This document shows, piece by piece, positions 1-7,518 of a DNA stretch of 64,000 bases. This DNA comes from Chryseobacterium mucoviscidosis (GTDB taxonomy: Bacteria > Bacteroidota > Bacteroidia > Flavobacteriales > Weeksellaceae): the NCBI RefSeq assembly GCF_002177115.1, contig NZ_MVAG01000108.1, positions 1 to 64,000 of the forward strand. Direction: 5' to 3'. The notes beneath the pieces were generated by a model that was not told the origin of the DNA, searched no databases, and saw only the letters and a program-made list of their open reading frames with translations. How positions within the stretch are numbered: the stretch's first letter is position 1; every line of letters begins with the position of its first letter. The translations under genes and the position numbers were made by a program.

Positions 1-99
1 GAATCTTTTAATGCGAAAATTAAAAACTTCAGACTACAACTTCGAGGGGTAAAAGACAGAACTTTCTTTCTATTCAGATTAACTAAACTTTTTGCATAG
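1..99 (+). CDS. Transposase, C-terminal fragment (cut by the window edge)
   Basis: Frame 1 is open from the first base and ends in TAG at 97-99, giving 32 residues: ESFNAKIKNF, then RLQLRGVKDR, then TFFLFRLTKLFA. From memory, the ESFNAKIK...RGV...FFLFRLTKL pattern is the typical C-terminus of DDE transposases annotated as ISAon1 family in flavobacteria. The catalytic part lies to the left of the window, so intactness cannot be judged. Confidence 0.75.
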   Translation, partial: ESFNAKIKNFRLQLRGVKDRTFFLFRLTKLFA

Positions 100-184
100 C
101 CCCCAAGTTTTGCGATTGATCCACTTTCTTTCTATTCAGATTAACTAAACTTTTTGCATAGCCCCCAAGTTTTGCGATTGATCC
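61..184. repeat. Exact tandem duplication, 2 x 62 bp
   Basis: Bases 61-122 and 123-184 are identical 62-bp units beginning ACTTTCTTTC and ending GATTGATCC. The first copy contains the last codons of the transposase, its stop codon and the presumed terminal inverted repeat. The second copy repeats the same piece outside the element. Confidence 0.95.
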
Positions 185-232
185 GTTTAAAATAATTACT
201 TTTCAGTTGATCGGACTCAAAAAGTATAAATA

Positions 233-262
233 AAAAAGACTTACATTTCTGTAAGTCTTTTT
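233..262 (-). terminator. Terminator of tRNA-Asn copy 1
   Basis: Perfect 13-bp stem (233-245 with 250-262) with a TTTC loop. It lies immediately 3' of the tRNA on the minus strand and ends in a run of U. Confidence 0.85.
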
Positions 263-263
263 G

Positions 264-337
264 CTCCTCCTGCTGGGCTCGAACCAGCGACCCTCTGATT
301 AACAGTCAGATGCTCTAACCAACTGAGCTAAGGAGGA
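264..337 (-). tRNA. tRNA-Asn(GTT), copy 1
   Basis: The reverse complement folds as a standard 74-nt tRNA. It has a TCCTCCT/AGGAGGA acceptor stem, a D-arm starting TAGCTCAGTTGG, anticodon stem TCTGA/TCAGA around the loop CTGTTAA (anticodon GTT, asparagine) and a T-arm with GGTTCGAGCCC. CCA is not encoded; GCA follows the acceptor stem. Apart from flanking bases it is identical to the copy at 546-619. Confidence 0.95.
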
Positions 338-359
338 ATTTCCTATTGTTTTAGTGGTG

Positions 360-391
360 CAAATATAACAGGAATATTAATATCAAACAAA
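360..391 (-). promoter_or_regulatory. Promoter of tRNA-Asn copy 1
   Basis: On the minus strand TTTG (388-391), 20 nt, then TATATTTG (360-367). This matches the Bacteroidota consensus TTTG-N19/20-TAnnTTTG, 23 nt before the tRNA. Confidence 0.85.
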
Positions 392-514
392 TTTTTATTT
401 TAAAAATATTTAAATTTTTCCTTTGATAATGGGTGTTTTAAAGCTATTTGACTATTTATCAGATAATTAAATTTAATGATAATTGCAAAAAAAATATTTG
501 ATGAGACCACATAA

Positions 515-542
515 AAAAAGACCTACATTTCTGTAAGTCTTT
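515..542 (-). terminator. Terminator of tRNA-Asn copy 2
   Basis: Near-copy of the hairpin behind copy 1: GACcTACA, loop TTTC, TGTAAGTC, then U residues, with one changed base in the stem. Confidence 0.8.
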
Positions 543-545
543 CTG

Positions 546-619
546 CTCCTCCTGCTGGGCTCGAACCAGCGACCCTCTGATTAACAGTCAGATGCTCTAA
601 CCAACTGAGCTAAGGAGGA
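546..619 (-). tRNA. tRNA-Asn(GTT), copy 2
   Basis: Same 74-nt sequence and anticodon GTT as the copy at 264-337. Promoter, tRNA and terminator were duplicated together: the offset is 282 bp for all three parts. CCA is not encoded. Confidence 0.95.
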
Positions 620-641
620 ATGTCCTTTGTTTTAAGTGGTG

Positions 642-673
642 CAAATATAGGACGAATATTTATACCCTGCAAA
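642..673 (-). promoter_or_regulatory. Promoter of tRNA-Asn copy 2
   Basis: Minus-strand TTTG (670-673), 20 nt, TATATTTG (642-649), 23 nt before the tRNA. The same geometry as copy 1 shows the promoter belongs to the duplicated unit. Confidence 0.85.
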
Positions 674-698
674 TATTTTTTAAAATTTTGTAAAAATA

Positions 699-2048
699 TT
701 ATAGTTTTCCGGCAAAGATCTTGAAGATATCGCTTCCGAAAATCAGTAACATCAAGCCTAACAGGAAGATAACACCGATCATCTGTGCGTTTTCCAAAAC
801 TTTTTGAGGAACAGGTTTACCCACGATCATCTCGTAAAGCGTGAAAAGAACGTGTCCTCCATCCAATCCCGGAATAGGGATCAGGTTTAGGAATGCCAGC
901 CAAACCGAGAACATTGCAGTAAAACCCCAAAATGCAGCCCAGTTGATCGAAATTTCGCCATTGGCATTTCTGTCTACCGGCATGTTTTTTACAATAGCAA
1001 TCGGTCCTCCTACATTTTTGTATCCCTGAATTTTAGAGTTAAACATAATTTTAAACTGCTTCACCTGCATTGTTAAAGACTCAATAGATCTTTCAAAACC
1101 TCTGGGAATAGATTCTCCGAAAGAATATTTTTTATCCGTAATAACGTTCGCTAATGCTTTCTGATCTACACCAACACCTAATTTCCCGTTTTTATCAACA
1201 GACGCAGCAATTGTTTCAGGTTTTCCGTTTCTTACAACTTCTATGTTTACTGTTTTTCCTTTATTTTCAGATAAAGAAGAACTTACTTCATCAAAATAAG
1301 GCGTCTGTTTTCCATTGATGGCAACAATTTGATCCCCTTTTTTCAGCCCTGAAGCCTGAGAAGCAGGAGTTGCCAGAGAATCGATAATCATTGGAAATCT
1401 CGGCGTAATATAAAGTTTGGCTTCTTTTTGTTTTAAAACTTCTGCAACCCCATCCTTATTAACAGGGAAGGTTACTTCTTTTCCGTTTCTAAGTACCGTT
1501 ACGTTATCTCCCAAAAGAATGTTAATAGAAGCATTTTCTAACCTTTCAGCGGGTTTTCCGTCGATATTAATGATCTTATCACCATTCTGGAATCCCATTT
1601 TTTTTCCGGCTTCGGTAACCCCGATTCCGTTGTTGAATTTGGTAAGATCTGTGTATGTTTCACCGTTAAAAAGCGAAAGGCACGAGTAAATTAACCAGGC
1701 TAAGAAAAAGTTAACTGTAACACCGCCCAACATGATAATCAGTCTTTGCCAAGCCGGTTTTGCACGGAATTCCCATGGTTGTGCAGGCTGTTTCAACTGT
1801 TCGGTATCCATGCTTTCATCCACCATTCCGGCAATTTTTACATATCCTCCGAAAGGAAGCCATCCGATTCCGTATTCCGTTTCTCCAATTTTTTTCTTGG
1901 CTAAAGAAAACCACGGATCGAAGAACAAATAGAATTTTTCAACTTTGGTTTTAAAGTATTTGGCGGGTAAGAAATGCCCAAGTTCGTGTAGGATAACCAG
2001 GATAGAAATGCTCAATATAAATTGAAACAGTTTGATTGCTATTTCCAT
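699..2048 (-). CDS. rseP: RIP metalloprotease RseP (site-2 protease)
   Basis: Membrane zinc protease that cuts substrates within the membrane, classically anti-sigma factors after a first periplasmic cut. The 449 residues match the family length. The zinc motif HELGH is at residues 21-25 in the first membrane helix, and the second motif IPIPGLDGGH near residue 395 supplies the third ligand. Two PDZ-like domains lie between about residues 125 and 300 (GFQNGDKIINIDGK and GLKKGDQIVAINGK). Further membrane helices are near residues 100-120, 375-400 and 425-445. The gene stands alone, about 80 bp from the tRNA promoter. Its substrate cannot be read from this window. Confidence 0.95.
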   Translation of the reverse strand: MEIAIKLFQFILSISILVILHELGHFLPAKYFKTKVEKFYLFFDPWFSLAKKKIGETEYGIGWLPFGGYVKIAGMVDESMDTEQLKQPAQPWEFRAKPAWQRLIIMLGGVTVNFFLAWLIYSCLSLFNGETYTDLTKFNNGIGVTEAGKKMGFQNGDKIINIDGKPAERLENASINILLGDNVTVLRNGKEVTFPVNKDGVAEVLKQKEAKLYITPRFPMIIDSLATPASQASGLKKGDQIVAINGKQTPYFDEVSSSLSENKGKTVNIEVVRNGKPETIAASVDKNGKLGVGVDQKALANVITDKKYSFGESIPRGFERSIESLTMQVKQFKIMFNSKIQGYKNVGGPIAIVKNMPVDRNANGEISINWAAFWGFTAMFSVWLAFLNLIPIPGLDGGHVLFTLYEMIVGKPVPQKVLENAQMIGVIFLLGLMLLIFGSDIFKIFAGKL

Positions 2049-2104
2049 TAATGCTTTTTATGTTTAATTTGCAAAGGTAACAATTATCAAAACTATGCCA
2101 AATA

Positions 2105-2131
2105 AAAAAGCTCCCCGAAACGAGAAGCTTT
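2105..2131 (-). terminator. Terminator of the outer-membrane protein gene
   Basis: On the minus strand AAGCTTCTCG, loop, CGGGGAGCTT followed by TTTT. It ends the transcript of the gene at 2153-2593. Confidence 0.7.
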
Positions 2132-2152
2132 GTCATATAATGTGATGATTTA

Positions 2153-2593
2153 TTATAAATTAATCGAAACTCCGAGACTGCCATTGTTGCCGACTTCTGC
2201 AAAAACGCCGATTCTTTCAGTAAAAAAGTACCTCGCTCCGATGTGAGCTCCCAACCCGAAATTACTGCCTACAACTCCCACATCTGCACCCGGATAAATA
2301 TCAAGTTTTTCAGGAAGCTGTAGAGCGTCTTTCAGATGAAAATTGATTCTTCCGAACACAAAAGCACGGTTTTTATCATCATTGTCTTTGTAATTATCAA
2401 AATAGATATTTAATCCGGCTCCTACAGAAATTAATTTATTCAATCCATAATCATAGGTTCCTGTAATTCCTGTTCCGTAACCCCATGCGCTCAGTCCGGC
2501 ATTGATTTTCTGATCTCCTTTTCCTGTCCACGCCTGAGCATTGACAAATGTTCCCGCAAGCATGAGAACAAACATAAAAAACAACTTCTTCAT
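2153..2593 (-). CDS. Small outer-membrane beta-barrel-like protein (DUF6646-like)
   Basis: 146 residues. A signal peptide (MKKLFFMFVLMLAGTFVNAQA) is probably cut after residue 19 or 20. The mature part alternates Gly-rich turns and amphipathic strands (AWGYGTGITGTYDYG, VSVGAG-type segments) and ends in a strand with a terminal aromatic-poor NL, as in small porin-like barrels. I think it belongs to a flavobacterial family annotated DUF6646, but that name is from memory. It is transcribed alone with its own terminator. No enzymatic residues are evident. Confidence 0.7.
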   Translation of the reverse strand: MKKLFFMFVLMLAGTFVNAQAWTGKGDQKINAGLSAWGYGTGITGTYDYGLNKLISVGAGLNIYFDNYKDNDDKNRAFVFGRINFHLKDALQLPEKLDIYPGADVGVVGSNFGLGAHIGARYFFTERIGVFAEVGNNGSLGVSINL

Positions 2594-2642
2594 AATTTTA
2601 CTTTTTACTAATTATTAAAATGATTTTGCCTTTTCTTTAATT

Positions 2643-2810
2643 GTTGGTTAATCGCAAAGACGCAAAGTTTTTGACTATCATGACGTTTTAAGACGCAAGA
2701 AAATCATAGATTTTCACCAAGTTTACAGTGTCAAATTTTATCGAAGATAAAATCCTTGCGCCTTAAAACCATCAATTGAATAAAAATTTGCGTCTCTGCG
2801 ATTAACCAAC
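2643..2810. repeat. Nested inverted-repeat element (intergenic)
   Basis: Outer arms of 24 bp (2643-2666 and 2787-2810, starting GTTGGTTAATCGCAAAGACG) pair with one mismatch. Inner arms of 15 bp (2685-2699 and 2755-2769) also pair with one mismatch. Innermost is the hairpin ATTTTATC-gaa-GATAAAAT (2735-2753). The whole 168 bp could fold into one long branched hairpin. It lies between two divergent genes and no open frame is visible. Confidence 0.85.
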
Positions 2811-2887
2811 AGAAAAATATCCGCAACAAAAATAAAACCGAAATCATTGAAAAATCGTATTTTTAGGGAAGTTTTTTAACAAAGTTT

Positions 2888-3640
2888 ATGAAGATTACGG
2901 GACTTAATTTAGATATCATCTGGAAAAACAAAGCAGAAAACTTTAACCTCATTGAAAAGGAATTACAGAATCAGGAAGCGGATCTCTTTCTTTTGCCTGA
3001 AATGTTTTCCACAGGCTTTTGTATGGATGCTTCCGAAGTTTCCGATAGAAATCTGGAATCGCTGGAGTTTTTAAAAAAAATGGCGAAGGAAAAAAACGCT
3101 GCATTTTGCGGAAGTGCTCCGGTTGAAGAAAACGGAAAGTTCTACAACAGAATGTATTTTGTGCAGCCCGATTCTCAGATTGATTTTTATGATAAAAGAC
3201 ATCTTTTTTCTTTTTCGGGGGAAGATAAAGTGTATACTCCCGGAAAAGAAAGGGTGATTGTAAATTATCTGGGGTTCAGAATTCTTTTGCAGGTTTGCTA
3301 TGATCTTCGTTTTCCGGTTTTTGCAAGAAATAATGACGATTATGATGCGGTCTTATATGTGGCAAACTGGCCTGAGAAAAGAGTGGGAGCATGGGAACAT
3401 CTGTTAAAAGCGAGAGCTATTGAAAATCTGTCCTTTGTTTTTGGATTAAACAGAATCGGGACCGATGGAAATAACCTGTTTTATCAGGAAAGTTCACACT
3501 GTTTTTTTGCAGACGGAAAAGAAATTTCACAGAAAAACGGAAATCTTGTAACAGCAGAATTAAATTTAGAAGAACTGAAAGATTTCAGAAGCCATTTTCA
3601 GTTTTTAAATGATCGCGATTCATTTTTAATTGAATTTTAA
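2888..3640 (+). CDS. Omega-amidase of the nitrilase family (YafV type)
   Basis: Carbon-nitrogen hydrolase, 250 residues. The catalytic triad is readable: Glu38 in LLPEMFSTGF, Lys103 in YDKRHLF and Cys137 in QVCYDLRFP. The LPEMFSTGF and VCYDLRFPVFAR signatures fit the YafV/Nit2 branch, which hydrolyses alpha-ketoglutaramate or alpha-ketosuccinamate left by glutamine or asparagine transamination and may act in methionine salvage. It is cytoplasmic, with no signal peptide, and is a single-gene unit. Exact substrate is inferred from the family. Confidence 0.85.
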   Translation: MKITGLNLDIIWKNKAENFNLIEKELQNQEADLFLLPEMFSTGFCMDASEVSDRNLESLEFLKKMAKEKNAAFCGSAPVEENGKFYNRMYFVQPDSQIDFYDKRHLFSFSGEDKVYTPGKERVIVNYLGFRILLQVCYDLRFPVFARNNDDYDAVLYVANWPEKRVGAWEHLLKARAIENLSFVFGLNRIGTDGNNLFYQESSHCFFADGKEISQKNGNLVTAELNLEELKDFRSHFQFLNDRDSFLIEF

Positions 3641-3655
3641 AGGAAATATATCAAA

Positions 3656-3700
3656 ATTAAGGCTAAAATTTTCTCAATCTTAGCCTTAATCTTTATTTTT
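3656..3700. terminator. Bidirectional terminator between omega-amidase and thioredoxin genes
   Basis: Perfect 11-bp stem ATTAAGGCTAA (3656-3666) with TTAGCCTTAAT (3680-3690), U-rich on both sides. It lies between two convergent genes. Confidence 0.85.
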
Positions 3701-3998
3701 ATGCATACTGCTTTAGAAGCTGAGTCAATGTATTTACATCATGCACACCGCTTTCTTTCCACAGCATCTCTCCCTGTTTGAAAATAGCTAATGTCGGAAC
3801 ACCACGAACGCCATACTGATTGGCAAGAGCGGGATACTGATCCACATCTACTTTAATAATTCTAGCTGCAGTTCCTATATTTTCCTTTACCGTATTTAAA
3901 ACAGATGACTGTACTTTGCACGGTTGACACCACGTTGCAAAAAAGTCGATAAGAACAGGTCTTTCGGAGTTGATGATTTCCTGAAATGCTTGAGACAT
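3699..3998 (-). CDS. Thioredoxin
   Basis: 99 residues, single thioredoxin fold. The redox pair Cys24/Cys27 is in FATWCQPCK, so the middle of the active site is Gln-Pro rather than the common Gly-Pro. The cis-proline loop is GVRGVPTLAIF. There is no signal peptide, so it should be a cytoplasmic disulfide reductase. It stands upstream of the MBL-rhodanese gene in the reverse direction of reading, 190 bp apart, and probably has its own promoter. Several thioredoxins are usual in this group, so I do not assign trxA. Confidence 0.9.
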   Translation of the reverse strand: MSQAFQEIINSERPVLIDFFATWCQPCKVQSSVLNTVKENIGTAARIIKVDVDQYPALANQYGVRGVPTLAIFKQGEMLWKESGVHDVNTLTQLLKQYA

Positions 3999-4026
3999 AG
4001 TTGTTGGTTTTTAATAAAAAAAAGAA

Positions 4027-4142
4027 ACACTTTAGTTTAATGATCCGAAAAGCTTACTAGTTTAAATTCACTTAAAAAAAAAAATCGAAGGTTACCGAAA
4101 TCTTTGTGTCGTTAAATACTTTTCTATCAATAAACTAAAGTG
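4027..4142. repeat. 13-bp inverted repeat flanking an AT-rich spacer
   Basis: ACACTTTAGTTTA at 4027-4039 and its exact complement TAAACTAAAGTGT at 4130-4142 enclose 90 bp without a gene, between the thioredoxin start and the end of the MBL-rhodanese gene. Confidence 0.7.
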
Positions 4143-4188
4143 TCAAGACTTTATGTTGAGTACAATAATAATTCCAAAAAAATTGGAA

Positions 4189-5598
4189 TTACATCGTTTT
4201 CGACTGACATACGAAATCCGAAGTCGGGAATTTTTCCGTTTTCTTAATTGCGCCGAAACCTCCTTCTATTTCAGTAAAGTTTCTGATTCCGTTAGAGTTA
4301 AGGATGCTTGCCGCAATCATGCTTCTGTAGCCTCCTGCACAATGAAGGAAAAAATGCTCAGAATCATCAATCGTGTGAACCCAGTCACTGATTACATCCA
4401 AAGGTTTGTTGTAAGCATTATCAATATGTTCCGCAGAATATTCCGAGATCTTACGAACGTCAATTACTTTTGAGTTTTCATTATAAAGTTCTGCAAATTC
4501 TGCAGAAGAAATTCTTTTTACCTCATCTGTTTCTTTTCCGCTGTTTTTCCATGCTTCAAAACCTCCTTTAAGATAGCCAAGAACATTGTCGAATCCAACA
4601 CGGCTCAGTCTTGTGATGGCTTCTTCTTCCATGCCTTCATCTACAATAAGCAGTAAAGGGTGCTTTACATCCACAATCAGAGTTCCTACCCAAGGTGCAA
4701 AATCTCCTTTTAATCCGATATTTACAGAATTCGGAACAAATCCTTTATAAAACTCTCCCGGACTTCTGGTATCTAAAATTAACGCGCCTGTTTCTTCAGC
4801 AAACGCTTCGAAATCTTCAACGGAAACCGCTGTTAAACCTTTATCCATTACCGCATCAAGACTTTCATAACCGCCTTTGTTCATGGCAACATTCATCCCG
4901 AAATATTTCGGTGGAGCCGTTAAACCGTCTAAAACTTCGCGGATAAAAGATTCTTTATCTGGCTGATTTAAAGCATAATTTGTTCTTTTTTGATTTCCCA
5001 GAATATCAACTGTTTCCTTCTGCATATTTTTTCCACACGCAGAACCCGCTCCATGAGCCGGATAAACTGTAATGCTGTCATCCAAAGGCATAATTTTCGT
5101 GTGAAGGCTGTCATATAAAATTCCTGCAAGATCTTCCTGAGTAATACTTCCTGCTTTCTGGGCAAGATCCGGTCTTCCCACGTCTCCTAAAAATAAAGTG
5201 TCTCCTGTGAAAATTGCTGTTTCAACTCCTTTTTCGTCGATCAGAAGGTAAGTGGTGCTTTCCATCGTGTGACCGGGAGTGTGAAGAGCTTTTATTTTTA
5301 CTTTTCCGATTTCAAAAACCTGGCTGTCTTCTGCAATAATGGCTTCAAACTCAGGCTGAGCGGTAGGTCCGTAAACAATAGGCGCTCCTGTCTTTTTGCT
5401 TAAATCCAAATGTCCCGAGACAAAGTCTGCATGGAAATGCGTTTCAAAAATATATTTTAAAGTTACACCGTCTTTTTCCAACCGATCCAGATAAGGTTTT
5501 ACTTCCCTTAGCGGATCGATAATCGCTGCTTCATTCTCAGATACGATGTAGTACGCACCCTGAGCCAGACATCCCGTGTATATTTGTTCGACTTTCAT
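4189..5598 (-). CDS. MBL-fold hydrolase with two rhodanese domains (persulfide dioxygenase-like)
   Basis: 469 residues. Residues 1-240 are a metallo-beta-lactamase domain of the persulfide dioxygenase/glyoxalase II type: THFHADF with His54, His56, Asp58, plus HTPGHT and FTGDTLFLGDVGRPD. Position 59 is Phe where the classical HxHxDH motif has His. Two rhodanese domains follow. The first (about 260-355) has Asp320 where the catalytic Cys should be (IVDEGMEEEA) and is probably inactive. The second (about 370-460) keeps Cys420 in HCAGGYRS. The likely job is oxidation or transfer of sulfane sulfur in sulfide detoxification; the substrate is inferred from the domain set. Confidence 0.85.
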   Translation of the reverse strand: MKVEQIYTGCLAQGAYYIVSENEAAIIDPLREVKPYLDRLEKDGVTLKYIFETHFHADFVSGHLDLSKKTGAPIVYGPTAQPEFEAIIAEDSQVFEIGKVKIKALHTPGHTMESTTYLLIDEKGVETAIFTGDTLFLGDVGRPDLAQKAGSITQEDLAGILYDSLHTKIMPLDDSITVYPAHGAGSACGKNMQKETVDILGNQKRTNYALNQPDKESFIREVLDGLTAPPKYFGMNVAMNKGGYESLDAVMDKGLTAVSVEDFEAFAEETGALILDTRSPGEFYKGFVPNSVNIGLKGDFAPWVGTLIVDVKHPLLLIVDEGMEEEAITRLSRVGFDNVLGYLKGGFEAWKNSGKETDEVKRISSAEFAELYNENSKVIDVRKISEYSAEHIDNAYNKPLDVISDWVHTIDDSEHFFLHCAGGYRSMIAASILNSNGIRNFTEIEGGFGAIKKTEKFPTSDFVCQSKTM

Positions 5599-5869
5599 TA
5601 TGTGATTGTAACCGTTTTAATGTTTTATATTTGAAATACAAAAATCGGATTTATTTTTTTAAATACCACCAAAATAAAAAATGGATACTGATAGAATAAA
5701 TCTATAAAGTTTTTATTTGTTCTAATTTACGATTTCCTGTCTGAAAATTCCTGAAAGAATTGGTGAATTTATTGATTATATGAAATATTTCAGAACCAAA
5801 ATTAATTTAACGGTTCTTCATGGTCAGATTTTACAAAAAACTTTATATTTATAGGTTAAAAAAGAGCAA

Positions 5870-7402
5870 ATGGCAGACAAAACACAATTCATTGAAGAAT
5901 TAAATGCGAGATACACTCCCAAAGGAGATCATATTATATTAGGAAAAGGAATGCTGGATGGCGAAGTCGTTCCGGAAGTTAATGTTACCATTCCGTTAAA
6001 AACCATCAACCGCCACGGATTAATTGCCGGAGCAACCGGAACCGGAAAAACAAAAACATTACAGGTTTTCGCAGAACAGCTTTCACATCAGGGAATTCCT
6101 TCTCTGGTTTTGGATATTAAAGGAGATTTTTCGGGGATCGCAGAAGCGGGAACTGAAAATCCTGCCATTCAGGAAAGATATACCAAAACGCAGCTTCCGT
6201 ACAATCCGCAGGCTTTTCCTGTAGAATTAATGACCATTTCCGGCGAAAGAGGTGTGAAATTAAGAGCCACTGTTACAGAATTCGGTCCGGTTTTATTAAG
6301 TAAAATCTTACAGTTGAATGATACTCAGCAAAGCATCATGTCGATTGTATTTAAATATTGTGATGATAAAGGTCTCCCTTTAATTGATCTGAATGACCTG
6401 AAAAAAGTCCTTCAGTACGTCACAGAAAATCCACAGGGAAAAGCTGAACTTTCTTCTAATTACGGTTCGATAGCTTCTGCTTCTCTGGGCGCAATTTTAA
6501 GATCCATTGTTGCATTGGAACAGCAGGGAGCTTCCGGTTTCTTTGGAGAACTGAGTTTTGACGTTCACGATTTACTGGAAACAAGAGACGGAAAAGGAGT
6601 GGTAAACATTCTGAGAGTTGCAGACATTCAAAGCAAGCCGCAGTTGTTTTCAACATTTATGCTTTCCCTCTTTGCAGAAATTTACATGACCTTTCCGGAG
6701 GAAGGCGACAGCGGAAAACCGAAATTGGTTTTGTTTATCGATGAAGCGCATTTAATTTTTGATGAATCTTCAAAAGCTTTGGTCTCACAGATTGAAACCA
6801 TGGTAAAACTGATCCGTTCAAAAGGAGTCGGAATTTATTTTATCACGCAAATTCCGGGTGATGTTCCCGAATCGGTGCTTTCTCAGCTCGGTCTGAAAAT
6901 TCAGCACGCATTGCGGGGCTTTACCGCTAAAGATAAAAAGGAAATCTCCAAAGCAGTAGAAAACTATCCGACTACAGAATTTTATGATGCTCCAACGCTG
7001 ATCCAGAATCTGGGAATCGGGGAAGCTTTCGTTACCGCTCTGGATGAAAAAGGAATTCCTACACCGCTGGTTCATACCTATTTAATTTCACCAGAATCCA
7101 GAATGGACGTTCTGAATGACGCGGAAATTTCAGATTTAACAAAAAGATCAGCTTTAGTTGCCAAATATGATAAAGTAGTGGATAATGAATCTGCATATGA
7201 AATTTTAGTGGGCAGAATGGAACAGGCAGCACAGGAAGCATCGCAGAGTTCTAACCAGAAGACAAAGCCTGTAAAAGAAGAACCCGGAATTTTCGAGCAG
7301 GTTTTACAGAGCAGGGCGGGAAGAACGTTTACCAGCACACTGATGCGTGAAGGAGCAAAAGCAATCCTGGGAATGCTTGGTCTGGGAGGAAGACGAAGAT
7401 AA
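5870..7402 (+). CDS. HerA-like ATPase, DUF853 family (YjgR type)
   Basis: 510 residues of a HerA/FtsK-type P-loop ATPase. Walker A is GATGTGKT at 54-61, and Walker B is LVLFIDEAHLIF near residue 285. FITQIPGDVPESVLSQLGLKIQHALR follows, a conserved sensor segment of the DUF853 family. The tail after residue 430 is low-complexity (QAAQEASQSSNQ) and ends in a short Gly/Arg-rich piece (GMLGLGGRRR). Homologues are widespread and without a settled role. No NurA nuclease or Sir2 partner is adjacent, so a HerA-NurA repair or defence pair is not supported here. Confidence 0.85.
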   Translation: MADKTQFIEELNARYTPKGDHIILGKGMLDGEVVPEVNVTIPLKTINRHGLIAGATGTGKTKTLQVFAEQLSHQGIPSLVLDIKGDFSGIAEAGTENPAIQERYTKTQLPYNPQAFPVELMTISGERGVKLRATVTEFGPVLLSKILQLNDTQQSIMSIVFKYCDDKGLPLIDLNDLKKVLQYVTENPQGKAELSSNYGSIASASLGAILRSIVALEQQGASGFFGELSFDVHDLLETRDGKGVVNILRVADIQSKPQLFSTFMLSLFAEIYMTFPEEGDSGKPKLVLFIDEAHLIFDESSKALVSQIETMVKLIRSKGVGIYFITQIPGDVPESVLSQLGLKIQHALRGFTAKDKKEISKAVENYPTTEFYDAPTLIQNLGIGEAFVTALDEKGIPTPLVHTYLISPESRMDVLNDAEISDLTKRSALVAKYDKVVDNESAYEILVGRMEQAAQEASQSSNQKTKPVKEEPGIFEQVLQSRAGRTFTSTLMREGAKAILGMLGLGGRRR

Positions 7403-7518
7403 ATATTTTTATTATTTTAGCAGAATTGCCTTATTCCTATTGATGTATTGGCATAAGTTATGTTTCCAGATGTAAAGGAAATGAATCGTTAATCCAAAAG
7501 AAGTTGTAAAAAATTTAA

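Larger units (their letters stand above)
1..184 (+). mobile_element. Right end of an ISAon1-type insertion sequence
   Basis: The window opens inside an insertion sequence. Bases 1-99 are the 3' end of a transposase gene. The stop codon is followed within a few bases by a short sequence (about 98-122, ending in GATTGATCC) that has the position of a terminal inverted repeat. The last 62 bases of the element (61-122) are repeated exactly in tandem at 123-184, so the boundary with host DNA lies at 122 or 184. The family assignment rests on the transposase C-terminus. The left end is outside the window. Confidence 0.75.

Noticed and set aside
1951..2202. Minus-strand frame of 83 codons between rseP and the outer-membrane protein gene
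   Set aside because: It overlaps both real genes in another frame and runs through the terminator at 2105-2131.
5870..7402. HerA-type anti-phage or HerA-NurA repair system
   Set aside because: The protein is of the DUF853 branch, and neither NurA, Sir2 nor another effector gene adjoins it.
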